A DNA stretch of 56,137 nt from QFOX01 sp044237845. Its GTDB lineage: Bacteria > Pseudomonadota > Alphaproteobacteria > Rickettsiales > UBA3002. Position 1 is the first letter of the stretch. Each line of letters opens with the position of its first letter. The DNA lies in contig JBIIEL010000013.1 of assembly GCA_044237845.1 (NCBI GenBank), positions 1-56,137 of the forward strand. Reading direction: 5' to 3'. Shown piece by piece: positions 35,551 to 44,632 of this stretch. Both the position numbers and the translations under genes were made by a program. The notes below the pieces were generated by a model that was not told the DNA's origin, did not search any database, and saw nothing but the letters and a program-made list of their open reading frames with translations.

Positions 35551-37329
35551 ATGCACGGATACGACCTGATTCACCACCATCTCGACGTTGTTATTGTCGG
35601 CTCGGGCGGCGCTGGCTTGCGCGCGGCGATTGCAGCGAGCGAAGGCGCGCTCAATGTCGGCGTTATCAGCAAGGTCGACCCGCGCCGCAGTCACACGATG
35701 GCCGCGCAAGGTGGCATTAACGCCGCGCTCGGCACGCGCGGGCCGGACGACTGGCGCTGGCATATGTACGACACCGTGCGCGGCTCCGACTGGCTGGGCG
35801 ATCAGGACGCCATCGCACGCCTCTGCAGCGAGGCGCCACGCGCCATCACCGAACTCGCCGAGTGGGGCGTGCCGTTTACGCGCGACGAATCCGGCAAGAT
35901 TTATCAACGCCCTTACGGCGGTCAAACCGTGGAATATGGCGGCGACCCAGCCTTTCGCGCTGCCGCCGCGGAAGACCGCACCGGGCAAGCGATTATGCAA
36001 GTGATGCTGGAGCGCGCCGTCAGCCGCCCGATCACCTTCTATTCTGAATTCTTTGCGCTCGATTTGTTGATGGAAAATGATGGCAGTTGCAGCGGCGTGC
36101 TGTGCATCGATATCGCCAGCGGCCAGCTCCACGCCTTCCACGCGCCGCTTACCATCCTCGCCACGGGCGGCTACGGGCAGGCCTACGCCTCAACTACCGC
36201 CGCGCATCTCTGCACGGGTGATGGCAACGCCATGGTGCTGCGCGCCGGACTCCCGCTGCAGGATATGGAATTCGTGCAGTTCCACCCAACCGGACTTTAC
36301 GGTTCCGGCATTCTGATTACCGAGGGTGCACGCGGCGAAGGTGGATATTTGCTCAACGGCAAAGGCGAGCGATTCCTCAAGGATTATGCGCCACACTCGA
36401 TGGAACTGGCCTCGCGCGATGTGATTGCGCGGTCGATTATTCAGGAGATTCGCGCAGGCCGTGGCGCGGGCGAAAAAGCGGATCATGTACATCTCGATTT
36501 GCGCCATTTGCCCGCCGATATTTTTACTGAAAAACTGCCCTACATCACCTCGCTCTGCGAAACGCTGATGGGCATCGACCCGCGCACTACCCTCATTCCC
36601 GTGGTGCCTACGGTGCATTATTCCATGGGCGGCATTCCGACGAATGTGCACTCACAGGTGCTGCGTATCGCCGCAGATGGCGCGGAATCCGTCGTGCCCG
36701 GGCTGATGGCGATTGGCGAGGCCGCGAGCAATTCCTGCCACGGCGCAAACCGCCTCGGCTGCAACTCGTTGCTCGATCTTATCGTTTTCGGCAAGGATGC
36801 GGGCGACTGGGCAGTGACCAACCTCGGCCGCACACGAAAAACACCGGAAGAAACCATCGGCATCGCGATCAAAAGCATTGCACGGCTGGACGCGTATCGT
36901 CAGAAGCGCGCGGGGATTCCGCAGCAGGAAAAGCGCGCAACGCTTCAAGCCGCGATGCGTGACTACGCGCCCATTTTTCGCAATGGCGACGACCTCACGC
37001 GCGGCCATGAGATGCTTTCCGAACTCGCGGCACAACCCATCGCGCTGCATGATTTACATCATGCCTGGAATATCGAACTCATCGCCGCGCTGGAGACGGA
37101 AAACCTCCTCGCCCAGGCACGCGCAACGATGCTCGCCGCGCTCAAACGCACCGAAAGCCGTGGCGCCCATGCGCGTGCGGATTACCCCGAGCGCGATGAT
37201 GCGAACTGGCTCAAACACTCGCTCGTCTGGGTGAATGGCGAAGAAATCACGCACGCTACACGCGCCGTACATCTCGCCGCGGATATGCCGGATGCGCCAA
37301 GCTTTGCGCCGGAAGTGCGTACCTATTAG
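35551..37329 (+). CDS. succinate dehydrogenase/fumarate reductase flavoprotein-type protein at the NAD locus
   Basis: 592 aa. FAD motif GSGGAG (17-22), then RSHTMAAQGGINAALG with His48, the residue that binds FAD covalently in SdhA/FrdA and is absent from L-aspartate oxidase. Other SdhA-specific stretches are WHMYDTVRGSDWLGDQDAI, KIYQRPYGGQT, QFHPTGLYGSGILITEGARG and the C-terminal ESRGAHARADYPERDDANWL. NadB's EGGHS-type segment is missing. Yet it sits between nadC and nadA with no sdhB/C/D nearby, exactly where nadB is expected. It could be a relocated sdhA or an SdhA-like aspartate oxidase. AGGAG lies 25 bp before the ATG; no nearer in-frame start exists. Confidence 0.85.
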   Translation: MHGYDLIHHHLDVVIVGSGGAGLRAAIAASEGALNVGVISKVDPRRSHTMAAQGGINAALGTRGPDDWRWHMYDTVRGSDWLGDQDAIARLCSEAPRAITELAEWGVPFTRDESGKIYQRPYGGQTVEYGGDPAFRAAAAEDRTGQAIMQVMLERAVSRPITFYSEFFALDLLMENDGSCSGVLCIDIASGQLHAFHAPLTILATGGYGQAYASTTAAHLCTGDGNAMVLRAGLPLQDMEFVQFHPTGLYGSGILITEGARGEGGYLLNGKGERFLKDYAPHSMELASRDVIARSIIQEIRAGRGAGEKADHVHLDLRHLPADIFTEKLPYITSLCETLMGIDPRTTLIPVVPTVHYSMGGIPTNVHSQVLRIAADGAESVVPGLMAIGEAASNSCHGANRLGCNSLLDLIVFGKDAGDWAVTNLGRTRKTPEETIGIAIKSIARLDAYRQKRAGIPQQEKRATLQAAMRDYAPIFRNGDDLTRGHEMLSELAAQPIALHDLHHAWNIELIAALETENLLAQARATMLAALKRTESRGAHARADYPERDDANWLKHSLVWVNGEEITHATRAVHLAADMPDAPSFAPEVRTY

Positions 37330-38012
37330 GGCGTTTTAAACACTAGTGCTTCACGCAGTACGCCAACCGCTATCTCAAGCAGACGATCAGCGGCTGCAGG
37401 AATATCCATAAATACTGGAACACTCAGCGCCGGCGGCGTGAAAGTGACATCCCGACTTTCGCTGTTTAGCTCCATATGCGCCGTAATGTTACCGGGGATT
37501 TCGAGCGCATAACTTATCAGTGGCGCATCGGCGGTGACGGGTTCGCAGCGCTTTACTCCAGGAAAATCACTGCAAGTTGCGCTGTTTTTTTGCGCGCGGA
37601 GTGCCATCTTCGGCACTGGATCAATCGTAATTTTATAACTTTCTGGTGCGGAGCCATCCATTGCGTAGAGCGCTTCGAAACTGTTAGGAATCGTGACACG
37701 GTAGCGTCCTTGGGCTTGATCCGTGGATTCCAATAATATTTCCGGCATCATCACCGCATACGTCTCACGGTTAAAAGTCATCGAGAGCACGGGGCGTAAC
37801 ACCTGCACCCGAAATTCGAAAGGAAAGCCTGAAGCTCGCACCTCTTCCGCTTTCAGCACCACATAGGAATTCGCCGTTTTAAATTGTGCGTTATGGTAAT
37901 GAATCGTTGCTTTCACCCGCGCAACATCGGGGGCCATAATCCAATGCCAAGCGCCATACCACAACAAGGTTACTGCTAAAAATCCAATAATGCTCGTGGC
38001 GATAATGCGCAT
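37326..38012 (-). CDS. DUF2125-like anchored periplasmic protein
   Basis: 228 aa. An N-terminal membrane helix (IIATSIIGFLAVTLLWYGAWHWI) is followed by a beta-rich periplasmic part: VKATIHYHNAQFK, EEVRASGFPFEFRVQVLRPVL and YRVTIPNSFEALYAMDGS. The ASGFPF segment and layout match the alphaproteobacterial DUF2125 family as I recall it; function is unknown. ATG 38012 lies one bp after the nadA stop, so the two are translated together. Its stop overlaps the end of the convergent 35551 gene by four bases. Confidence 0.75.
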   Translation of the reverse strand: MRIIATSIIGFLAVTLLWYGAWHWIMAPDVARVKATIHYHNAQFKTANSYVVLKAEEVRASGFPFEFRVQVLRPVLSMTFNRETYAVMMPEILLESTDQAQGRYRVTIPNSFEALYAMDGSAPESYKITIDPVPKMALRAQKNSATCSDFPGVKRCEPVTADAPLISYALEIPGNITAHMELNSESRDVTFTPPALSVPVFMDIPAAADRLLEIAVGVLREALVFKTP

Positions 38013-38013
38013 T

Positions 38014-38991
38014 CTAGGACTTACTAATCGCAGTACTGGCAATCGACTTCGACAACTCCAGCATGCGGTCGAGCGGTTTGCGAGCCGCAGCGATGAGTTC
38101 TGGCGAGAGCATCAGCTCCGGCGTGCGATCACGCATACAGAGATAGAGCTTCTCCATCGTGTTCAGCTTCATATACTGACAGTTGTTGCAGCTCATACAG
38201 GCACCACCTGCTTCCATGCCGGGCACGGGATAAAACTGGCTACCGGGCGAGCGTTTTGCCATCTGGTGCAGAATACCTGGTTCGGTGAGGACGATAAATT
38301 CCTGCCCTGGATTAGTCTCAGTAAATGTCAGCAGGCTCGACGTCGAGCCGATATGATGCGCGTGGGCGAGCAGCGCCTCCGGGCATTCCGGATGGGCGAT
38401 GACTTTCGCTTGCGGGTGCTGCGTTTTCAGCTTCACTAGCTCACGCTCCGAAAACCGTTCATGCAACATGCAGGAGCCATTCCAGAGCAGCATGTCGCGC
38501 CCAGTTTTTTTGTTGAGATAGGCACCCAAAAACCGATCCGGCGCGAAAATAATTTTCTGGTCAGCAGGCAGCGAATTGATAATTGCCTCCGCATTGCTAC
38601 TGGTGACGATGATATCCGTCAGCGCCTTAATCTCTGCCGAGCAGTTGATATAGGTAATCGCGATGTTATCCGGGTGCTGGGCGCGAAAGGCCTTGAACTC
38701 CACAGGTGGGCACGAATCTTCCAGTGAGCATCCCGCCTTCAAATCCGGCAACAACACTTGCTTGGTGGGATTGAGAATTTTTGCACCCTCGGCCATGAAT
38801 TTCACACCGCAGAAGACAATCACATCCGCCGACGTCTCGGCCGCTTTGCGCGCCAGCTCCAGCGAGTCTCCAATCACATCGGCGATATCCTGCAGCTCAT
38901 CCTCCTGATAATAATGCGCGAGGATGACCGCGTTCATCTCCCGCTTCAGCCGCAGGATTTCTTCTTCGAGATTGGAGGGTATCGTGTTCAT
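38014..38991 (-). CDS. nadA: quinolinate synthase A
   Basis: 325-aa [4Fe-4S] enzyme that condenses iminoaspartate with dihydroxyacetone phosphate to give quinolinate. The N-terminus has AVILAHYYQEDELQDIAD. Cluster-ligand cysteines are in VIVFCGVKFMAEGAK and in the C-terminal ACMSCNNCQYMKLNT. LPDLKAGCSLEDSCP and AHPECPEALLAHAHHIGSTS are family features. Its iminoaspartate source is unclear because nadB is not present in its usual form here. Confidence 0.96.
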   Translation of the reverse strand: MNTIPSNLEEEILRLKREMNAVILAHYYQEDELQDIADVIGDSLELARKAAETSADVIVFCGVKFMAEGAKILNPTKQVLLPDLKAGCSLEDSCPPVEFKAFRAQHPDNIAITYINCSAEIKALTDIIVTSSNAEAIINSLPADQKIIFAPDRFLGAYLNKKTGRDMLLWNGSCMLHERFSERELVKLKTQHPQAKVIAHPECPEALLAHAHHIGSTSSLLTFTETNPGQEFIVLTEPGILHQMAKRSPGSQFYPVPGMEAGGACMSCNNCQYMKLNTMEKLYLCMRDRTPELMLSPELIAAARKPLDRMLELSKSIASTAISKS

Positions 38992-39004
38992 ACCGCGATA
39001 TGTA

Positions 39005-39035
39005 GGGGATTCCTTAAAAAAATCAAGAAATCCCC
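39005..39035. other. hairpin between dnaA and nadA
   Basis: GGGGATTCCTT (39005-39015) pairs with AAGAAATCCCC (39025-39035) with one mismatch around an A-rich 9-nt loop. It lies after the dnaA stop on the minus strand and may slow or end dnaA transcription, though no T-tract follows the stem. Confidence 0.4.
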
Positions 39036-39042
39036 GAATCGC

Positions 39043-40465
39043 TTAGGCCGCGCTTTGCAGCATTTTCATCAGCAGTTCGACGTCACCGGCGAATTCTTTA
39101 TCCGCGCGGGCGAGTTCGTCGATGCGCTTCACCGCATGCATCACCGTGGTGTGATCCTTGCCACCAAACTTGCGGCCGATCTCCGGCAGTGACTTGGTGG
39201 TGAGCTTTTTCGACAGATACATCGCGACCTGACGCGGACGTGCGATCGCCACCGAGCGGCGGGCGGAATGCATGTCACTCACCTTGATATTGAAATGCGC
39301 AGCGACCTTTTTCTGGATGTCTTCGATCGTAATCCGGCGGTCGTTCGCGCGGAGAATATCATGCAGCACTTCCTGCGTGGATTCGAGCGTCACCGTGCCG
39401 CCAACGAGGGTTGCATGGGCAATCACGCGGTTGAGCGCGCCTTCGAGTTCACGCACGTTGCTGGTGATTTTATGCGCCAAGAACTCCAGAATACGTGTCG
39501 GCACATGTGTATTGGGCATTTTCTCAAGCTTCGACTGCAGAATGCCCAGACGAAGTTCGTAGCTCGTGGCGTGAATATCCGTCACCAGCCCCCAACCGAG
39601 ACGGCTACGCACGCGCTCTTCCATCCCCTCAAGATCCGCCGGTGAGCGGTCGCCCGAAATGATGAGCTGCTTGTTCTGATCCACCAGCGAGTTGAACGTG
39701 TGGAAGAATTCTTCCTGCGTCGAATTCTTGTCGGCAAGGAATTGCACATCGTCCACCATCAGCACATCCACGCTGCGGAAATATTCTTTAAACGCCATGG
39801 TATCCTTGCTGCGCATGGCACAGATACATGAATTTTTCAGCCGAGAGGTACACCACTTTGCGCGCCGGGTCCGTCTTGCGAATATGCCAGGCGATCGCAT
39901 GCATGAGGTGCGTTTTGCCAAGACCCACGCCACCATAGAGGAACAGCGGGTTGCTGCCGGGTGTCACGGTCGCCGATTCCGCCACGCGGCGAGCGGCTGC
40001 ATGTGCAAGCTCGTTCGGTTTACCAACGACAAAGTTTTCGAACGTATAGCGCGGATCCAGTGGTGCAGAAATCGCATCCGGATTAATCGGCTTATCTTCG
40101 TTCGCGTGTTGGCCGAGCATCGCTGCTTCAAGCCCGGCAGGTGATTGCTGCGGCTGCGCTGGTACAGCACTGTTTACAGTCACCGGTTCCGCTTTCACAA
40201 AAATATCCACCGAGTGAACGGTTTGATCTTCCTGACACCAAAAGCGCAGAATGTTATCCGCATAGTGCGCCACAATCCACTCGCGCATGAAACGCGTCGG
40301 CACCGTGATCATAGCCTGACCATTCTTCACATCCGCCAGCTTCAAGGGCTGCAACCAGCTTTTGAAAATGGCCTCACCGTAGCTCACGCGGAGGCGTTCA
40401 CGCACGCGCTCCCAACGGGCAAAATGATCGGGACGGCGGGACTGGATGGAAGAAATTTCGTTCAT
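39043..40465 (-). CDS. dnaA: chromosomal replication initiator DnaA, frameshifted as read
   Basis: The N-terminal part (40465 to about 39824) has domain I (ARWERVRERLRVSYGEAIFKSWL), a linker, and the AAA+ Walker A LYGGVGLGKTHLMHA, ending VVYLSAEKFMY. The frame then closes at 39788. The rest (39819 to 39043) is in another frame: AMRSKDTMAFKEYFRSVDVLMVDDVQFLADK (Walker B), sensor and box VII, and domain IV with GGKDHTTVMHAVKRI. Homologues have four residues between MY and A-[LM]-R; here four bases (39820-39823) stand instead of twelve, an apparent 8-nt loss. The joined protein would be about 475 aa, normal for DnaA. Sequencing error, assembly error or real loss cannot be told apart here. Confidence 0.9.
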
Positions 40466-40510
40466 GTGCTTGTGCCTAACTGAGATGTTTTTATCGTTAC
40501 TTACGTTTTT

Positions 40511-40954
40511 TTACGCTTGTTGCCATGGCAGGCGCGCTGCTTTCCAGCCATTCACCTGTCCGCGTTGGTAGTTCGTGTTGATGTCTCCTTCAAAGCCTCC
40601 TTCAATGTTGTAGCAAGCGAGATATCCCGCCGCTGTTGCCGCAATGGCTGCATCTGCCGAACGCCCACCGGTTTTACATAAAAAATAAAGCGGTGCGGTT
40701 TTGTCTGGCACCGCCGCTTCTAACTGTTCAATGAAACGAGCGTTGAGGTCGAAGTTCGGATAGAACTTCCAAGAAATCGTTTTGAGCGTTTTGCTGAGAG
40801 ATGCAAGAGATGGCACACCTGCAAAAGACCATTCAGCCTGGGTACGCACGTCAACCAATTGGGCATCTGGATTACCTGAGAGAGCGCTCCACGCCTCAGC
40901 GGGAGCAACATCGCCCGCATAAAGCGGCGACATCGCAGTAGCAGTAGAAGGCAT
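40511..40954 (-). CDS. rhodanese-domain protein
   Basis: 147 aa with one rhodanese domain: QLVDVRTQAEWSFAGVPSL and the active-site loop FLCKTGGRS (Cys93), which would carry a persulfide in sulfur transfer. The C-terminus GQVNGWKAARLPWQQA is typical of small alphaproteobacterial rhodaneses. Partner and substrate are unknown. It is 45 bp upstream of dnaA on the same strand and 126 bp downstream of rpsT. Confidence 0.9.
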   Translation of the reverse strand: MPSTATAMSPLYAGDVAPAEAWSALSGNPDAQLVDVRTQAEWSFAGVPSLASLSKTLKTISWKFYPNFDLNARFIEQLEAAVPDKTAPLYFLCKTGGRSADAAIAATAAGYLACYNIEGGFEGDINTNYQRGQVNGWKAARLPWQQA

Positions 40955-41080
40955 AGCTTACCTTTCCATACGCGGTTTTAATCGTTCAGAGGAGCCTTGA
41001 AAAAGGCAATAGAAGAGGATTTGCGAACCCACATGGGCCGCGACACACACAAGAAGAAAACTATTTTTTAAGGATCTGCG

Positions 41081-41353
41081 TTACGCAGCGGCAGAAAGCG
41101 CCTTCACGCGTTTAGCAAGGCGGCTAACTTTACGCGACGCCGTGCCAAGTGCGAGAACGCCCTTGGTTACGCCACGCATGATTTCAGGCTGTGCTGTTTT
41201 GAGCGCTGCCTGAGCTTCGGTCGCATTACCGGTTGCGATTGCAGTTTCAACTTTCTTAACGAACGTACGAATACGGCTCATACGTGAACGGTTAACATCC
41301 GTTCTACGCTCCGTTTGTCGAATGCGTTTTTTCGCCGATTTATGATGTGCCAT
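41081..41353 (-). CDS. rpsT: 30S ribosomal protein S20
   Basis: 90-aa S20: MAHHKSAKKRIRQTERRTDVNRSRMSRIRTFVKK is the basic N-terminal helix region, broken here only by the usual variation, followed by ALKTAQPEIMRGVTKGVLA and KVSRLAKRVKAL. It binds 16S rRNA early in 30S assembly. It has its own promoter at 41401-41429. A position close to dnaA is common in alphaproteobacteria. Confidence 0.97.
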   Translation of the reverse strand: MAHHKSAKKRIRQTERRTDVNRSRMSRIRTFVKKVETAIATGNATEAQAALKTAQPEIMRGVTKGVLALGTASRKVSRLAKRVKALSAAA

Positions 41354-41400
41354 GGTAAACCCACTTTGTTGTTTAGAATTTATGTCTTCCGAGGAGGGCG

Positions 41401-41429
41401 AACCTAACGAGGGGAATCGTCTCCGTCAA
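41401..41429 (-). promoter_or_regulatory. rpsT promoter
   Basis: On the minus strand: TTGACG (41429-41424), 17-bp spacer, TAGGTT (41406-41401). Identical hexamers and spacing to the parA promoter at 13350. A TTATTCACA DnaA-box match lies just upstream at 41436-41444. Confidence 0.65.
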
Positions 41430-41475
41430 GCGCTTTTATTCACAGCATCCATTTTTTTATCAACATCAAAAATCA

Positions 41476-42321
41476 TTAGCGTTTCTGCGTGTTTTTTGTA
41501 GATGACTGACAAAACTCACACCAGTAAGTTGCGCGTCCGGCTTGCACACAGGATTGAATTTTTTTGCCACATGAAAAACAGGGTTCGTTCGCACGATTAT
41601 AGACGTTAAAATGATGCTGAAAATATCCGCCCTCATTACTCGCCCCGACATAGTTGCGCAGGGTCGATCCGCCGGAAGCAATAGCAGCCTCCAATGTCGT
41701 ACGAATGGCCGCAATCAAGGCTTCCGCTTTAGGCGCTATTTTTGCGGCCGACAAAAGCGGGTTAATGCCTGATAAATAAAGACTTTCACTTGCATAAATA
41801 TTACCAACACCGACCACCAGTTTCTGATCCATCAGCACCGGTTTTATTGCCCCTTTACGACGTAAAAGCTGCGTGCGCAGATAGTCCGGCGAGAAATCTT
41901 CCGAAAGCGGCTCAGGACCAAGGCTTTTAAGCAGCAGATGGCGCTCGAATTGCGTGGTTTTAACGATATCCACCACCCCAAAACGCCGAGGGTCGTTAAA
42001 TACCATTAATAAGCCGCCGTTGAGCGAAATAAGCAGGTGATCGTGGGTTTTGAGGGCATATCCAGCCTCTTTCACCACAATAAAGCTGCCAGACATGCCC
42101 AAATGCGCCAAAATAGTCTCACCCGAGTCGAGATCGATCAGCAAGTATTTTGCGCGGCGACGGACATCCAAAATACGCCTTCCAACCAGCTTTTTAGCCA
42201 GATTTCGTGGAATCGGCTGCCGCAAATCGAAGCGGCGAACCGTGCAGCCCATAATTTTGGCATTTTTGATGGCGGCGAGCAGCCCGCGGCGGGTGGTCTC
42301 GACCTCGGGTAATTCCGGCAT
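41476..42321 (-). CDS. mutM: formamidopyrimidine-DNA glycosylase
   Basis: 281-aa bifunctional glycosylase/AP lyase removing 8-oxoguanine and formamidopyrimidines. The catalytic N-terminus is MPELPEVETTRRGL (Pro2 nucleophile, Glu3), with a Lys in HLGMSGSF context, NIYASESLYLSGI as the helix-two-turn-helix, and a C-terminal zinc finger with CFSC and CEFCQ. ATG 42321 is required because Pro2 must be the N-terminus; the upstream in-frame ATG 42369 is rejected. It is divergent from ubiE. Confidence 0.96.
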   Translation of the reverse strand: MPELPEVETTRRGLLAAIKNAKIMGCTVRRFDLRQPIPRNLAKKLVGRRILDVRRRAKYLLIDLDSGETILAHLGMSGSFIVVKEAGYALKTHDHLLISLNGGLLMVFNDPRRFGVVDIVKTTQFERHLLLKSLGPEPLSEDFSPDYLRTQLLRRKGAIKPVLMDQKLVVGVGNIYASESLYLSGINPLLSAAKIAPKAEALIAAIRTTLEAAIASGGSTLRNYVGASNEGGYFQHHFNVYNRANEPCFSCGKKIQSCVQAGRATYWCEFCQSSTKNTQKR

Positions 42322-42386
42322 ATTCTCTCCATAAAACTTGTGGCGCAGCGAAAAAGGCGCTACCAGCACCCCGCATAGGTAGGATC

Positions 42387-43151
42387 ATGAGCCAGAAAAC
42401 ACAAGAACGCCCTGAAGACCACAGTGCTTCCTTCGGATTTCGTCGCATCGACAGCAGCGAAAAAGAAACCCTCGTGCGCGGCGTATTCTCTTCCGTTGCG
42501 GAGAGTTACGACATCATGAACGACCTGATGTCTGGCGGGTTACATCGCGTGTGGAAGAATGATTTTGTCAGCCGCGTGCGCGCCACGCCCTCATCCAACG
42601 TGCTCGATCTTGCAGGCGGCACAGGCGACATCGCGGTGCGCATTAAAGCGAAAACCGGCGCCAACGTCAACATCTGCGACATCAACCACGACATGCTGAA
42701 AACCGGTTGGGCACGCCAGTTCGACCGCGGTGAATCACAAGGTCTACGCTGGGTGTGCGGCAATGCAGAGCATCTGCCCGTGCCGGACCAATCGCTCGAC
42801 GTTATCACCATCGCCTTTGGCCTGCGCAACGTCACCAACATCCAGCAAGCGCTGAACGATGCCTACCGCGCACTCAAGCCCGGCGGACAATTTCTCTGCC
42901 TTGAATTCAGCAAAGTCAGCGTGCCGCTGCTCACAAAATTGTATGACGCGTACTCGTTCAACGTCATTCCAAAAATCGGTGAGATCGTCGCGAAGGACCG
43001 CGCATCCTACCAATATCTGGTGGAATCCATCCGCATGTTCCCCGCGCAAAAGGAGCTAGTGGCGATGATGGAAAAAGCGGGCTTCGTGCGCGCGCGCTAC
43101 GACAACCTCACCTTCGGTGCCGTGGCAATTCACCAAGGCTGGCGGGTGTAA
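42387..43151 (+). CDS. ubiE: ubiquinone/menaquinone biosynthesis C-methyltransferase
   Basis: 254-aa SAM-dependent methyltransferase that methylates the quinone ring. Motifs: VFSSVAESYDIMNDLMSGGLHRVWK, the SAM loop VLDLAGGTGDIAVRI, the post-motif IAFGLRNVTN, and FLCLEFSKV. TAGGTAGGATC precedes the ATG. It overlaps ubiB by one base, starting a ubiE-ubiB run whose divergent neighbour is mutM, a common alphaproteobacterial order. Confidence 0.96.
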   Translation: MSQKTQERPEDHSASFGFRRIDSSEKETLVRGVFSSVAESYDIMNDLMSGGLHRVWKNDFVSRVRATPSSNVLDLAGGTGDIAVRIKAKTGANVNICDINHDMLKTGWARQFDRGESQGLRWVCGNAEHLPVPDQSLDVITIAFGLRNVTNIQQALNDAYRALKPGGQFLCLEFSKVSVPLLTKLYDAYSFNVIPKIGEIVAKDRASYQYLVESIRMFPAQKELVAMMEKAGFVRARYDNLTFGAVAIHQGWRV

Positions 43152-44563
43152 TGCTGCGCGACGCAAAACACAGCCTGCGCCTTATGTACCTCGCCTTCGT
43201 GCTCGCGCGCTATGATGCGCTAAACAGCTTCGACATGATCTCGCTGCCGCTGATTCCGCGCATTATTTACCATCTTGTCCCCAGCAAAAAACGCACGCTG
43301 CGCCCCGGCCAACGCCTGTCGCTTGCGCTGCAAAAACTGGGGCCGAGCTTCATCAAAGCGGGGCAAGCCGTTTCCACGCGCGGCGACCTGATTGGTGAAA
43401 AACTCGCAACGGATTTGGCGGAGTTGCAAGATAGCCTGCCCCCCTTCCCTACACGCGTGGCGATACGCGAAGTTGAAGCACAGCTCGACGCCCCCATCAC
43501 CACGCTTTTTTTGCAGTTTGATGAGACAGCCATTGCTGCCGCATCTGTCGCACAGGTGCATTTTGCGGTGACGCCAGAAGGCAAAGAAGTTGCGGTGAAA
43601 GTGCTGCGTCCGCATATCGAAAAAGACTTCGCGCGCGATATCGAGCTGATGCGTTGGATCGCCGAGAAGCTGGAGCGTCACAAACCTGAGCTAAGACGCC
43701 TCAAACCCATGGCGATAGTGGATGAATTCGCGCGCACGGTCAGCATCGAACTCGATTTGCGGCTTGAGGCCGCCGCCGCCGATGAGCTGCGTGAGAATAC
43801 TAAAAACGATGCGGATTTTTATGTGCCTGCGGTCGACTGGCAGCGCACCGCCAAGCGTGTGCTGGTGACTGAGCGCATTCGCGGTATTTCTGCGGGCGAT
43901 ATCGAGGGGCTGAAAGCTTCAGGCATCGACCTCACCGCGACGATGGAACGCGCGGCAAAGGCGTTTTTCAATCAGGTATTCCGCGACGGATTTTTCCACG
44001 CGGATATGCATCCCGGTAATTTATTTGTTCTGCCGGATGGCCGCCTCGCGCCGGTGGATTTTGGGATTATGGGTCGGGTCGATCATGCGAACCAGCTCAT
44101 ACTCGCGCAGATTCTCTGGCGTTTTTTGAAGGGCGATTATCACGAGGTTGCACGCCTGCATCGCGAGGCGGGCTATATCCCCGCGCATATTTCGATCGAC
44201 CAGTTTGCGCAGGCCATCCGCGCCGTTGGCAGTCCCATTGTCGGCAAGGCGATGAACGAAATTTCCGTCGGCCGCTTATTCGGCCAGCTACTCACCGTCG
44301 CGCGGATGTTCGAAATGGAAGCTCAGCCACACCTATTTCTGCTACATAAAACCATGATTACGGCGGAAGGCGTTGGACGCAACCTGAACCCGAATGTGAA
44401 TATGTGGCAGCTCTCTGAACCGTTGATTCGGGCGTGGGCGGAGGAGCATCTCTCCCCCCGCGCGCGGCTGAAAGCCCATGCGAAAGAGGTGGTTGAGATC
44501 CTGCGCGATGCTCCAAAAATCCTACAAAAGCTAAAAGAGCTGCTGAACAAGGCCGACGCCTAG
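43151..44563 (+). CDS. ubiB: UbiB-type ABC1/ADCK atypical kinase for ubiquinone biosynthesis
   Basis: 470 aa. The family KxGQ motif is in GPSFIKAGQAVSTRGDL, the AAAS(V)AQVH motif is IAAASVAQVHFAV, and the catalytic parts are FFHADMHPGNLFVL and VDFGIMGRVD. The N-terminus is short of extra domains, and C-terminal membrane helices typical of some UbiB proteins are not evident. UbiB is an ATPase needed for ubiquinone synthesis, perhaps through lipid handling. Translation is coupled to ubiE by the TAATG overlap. Confidence 0.95.
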   Translation: MLRDAKHSLRLMYLAFVLARYDALNSFDMISLPLIPRIIYHLVPSKKRTLRPGQRLSLALQKLGPSFIKAGQAVSTRGDLIGEKLATDLAELQDSLPPFPTRVAIREVEAQLDAPITTLFLQFDETAIAAASVAQVHFAVTPEGKEVAVKVLRPHIEKDFARDIELMRWIAEKLERHKPELRRLKPMAIVDEFARTVSIELDLRLEAAAADELRENTKNDADFYVPAVDWQRTAKRVLVTERIRGISAGDIEGLKASGIDLTATMERAAKAFFNQVFRDGFFHADMHPGNLFVLPDGRLAPVDFGIMGRVDHANQLILAQILWRFLKGDYHEVARLHREAGYIPAHISIDQFAQAIRAVGSPIVGKAMNEISVGRLFGQLLTVARMFEMEAQPHLFLLHKTMITAEGVGRNLNPNVNMWQLSEPLIRAWAEEHLSPRARLKAHAKEVVEILRDAPKILQKLKELLNKADA

Positions 44564-44576
44564 TGCGAAATATAAG

Positions 44577-44605
44577 TTGCTAAAAACCCGCAGATTTACT
44601 ATCTA
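44577..44605 (+). promoter_or_regulatory. possible coaBC promoter
   Basis: TTGCTA (44577-44582), 17-bp spacer, TATCTA (44600-44605), 27 bp before the coaBC ATG and just after the ubiB stop. Confidence 0.4.
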
Positions 44606-44632
44606 TTCCGCTCATTTTGCAGCGAGCAGATT

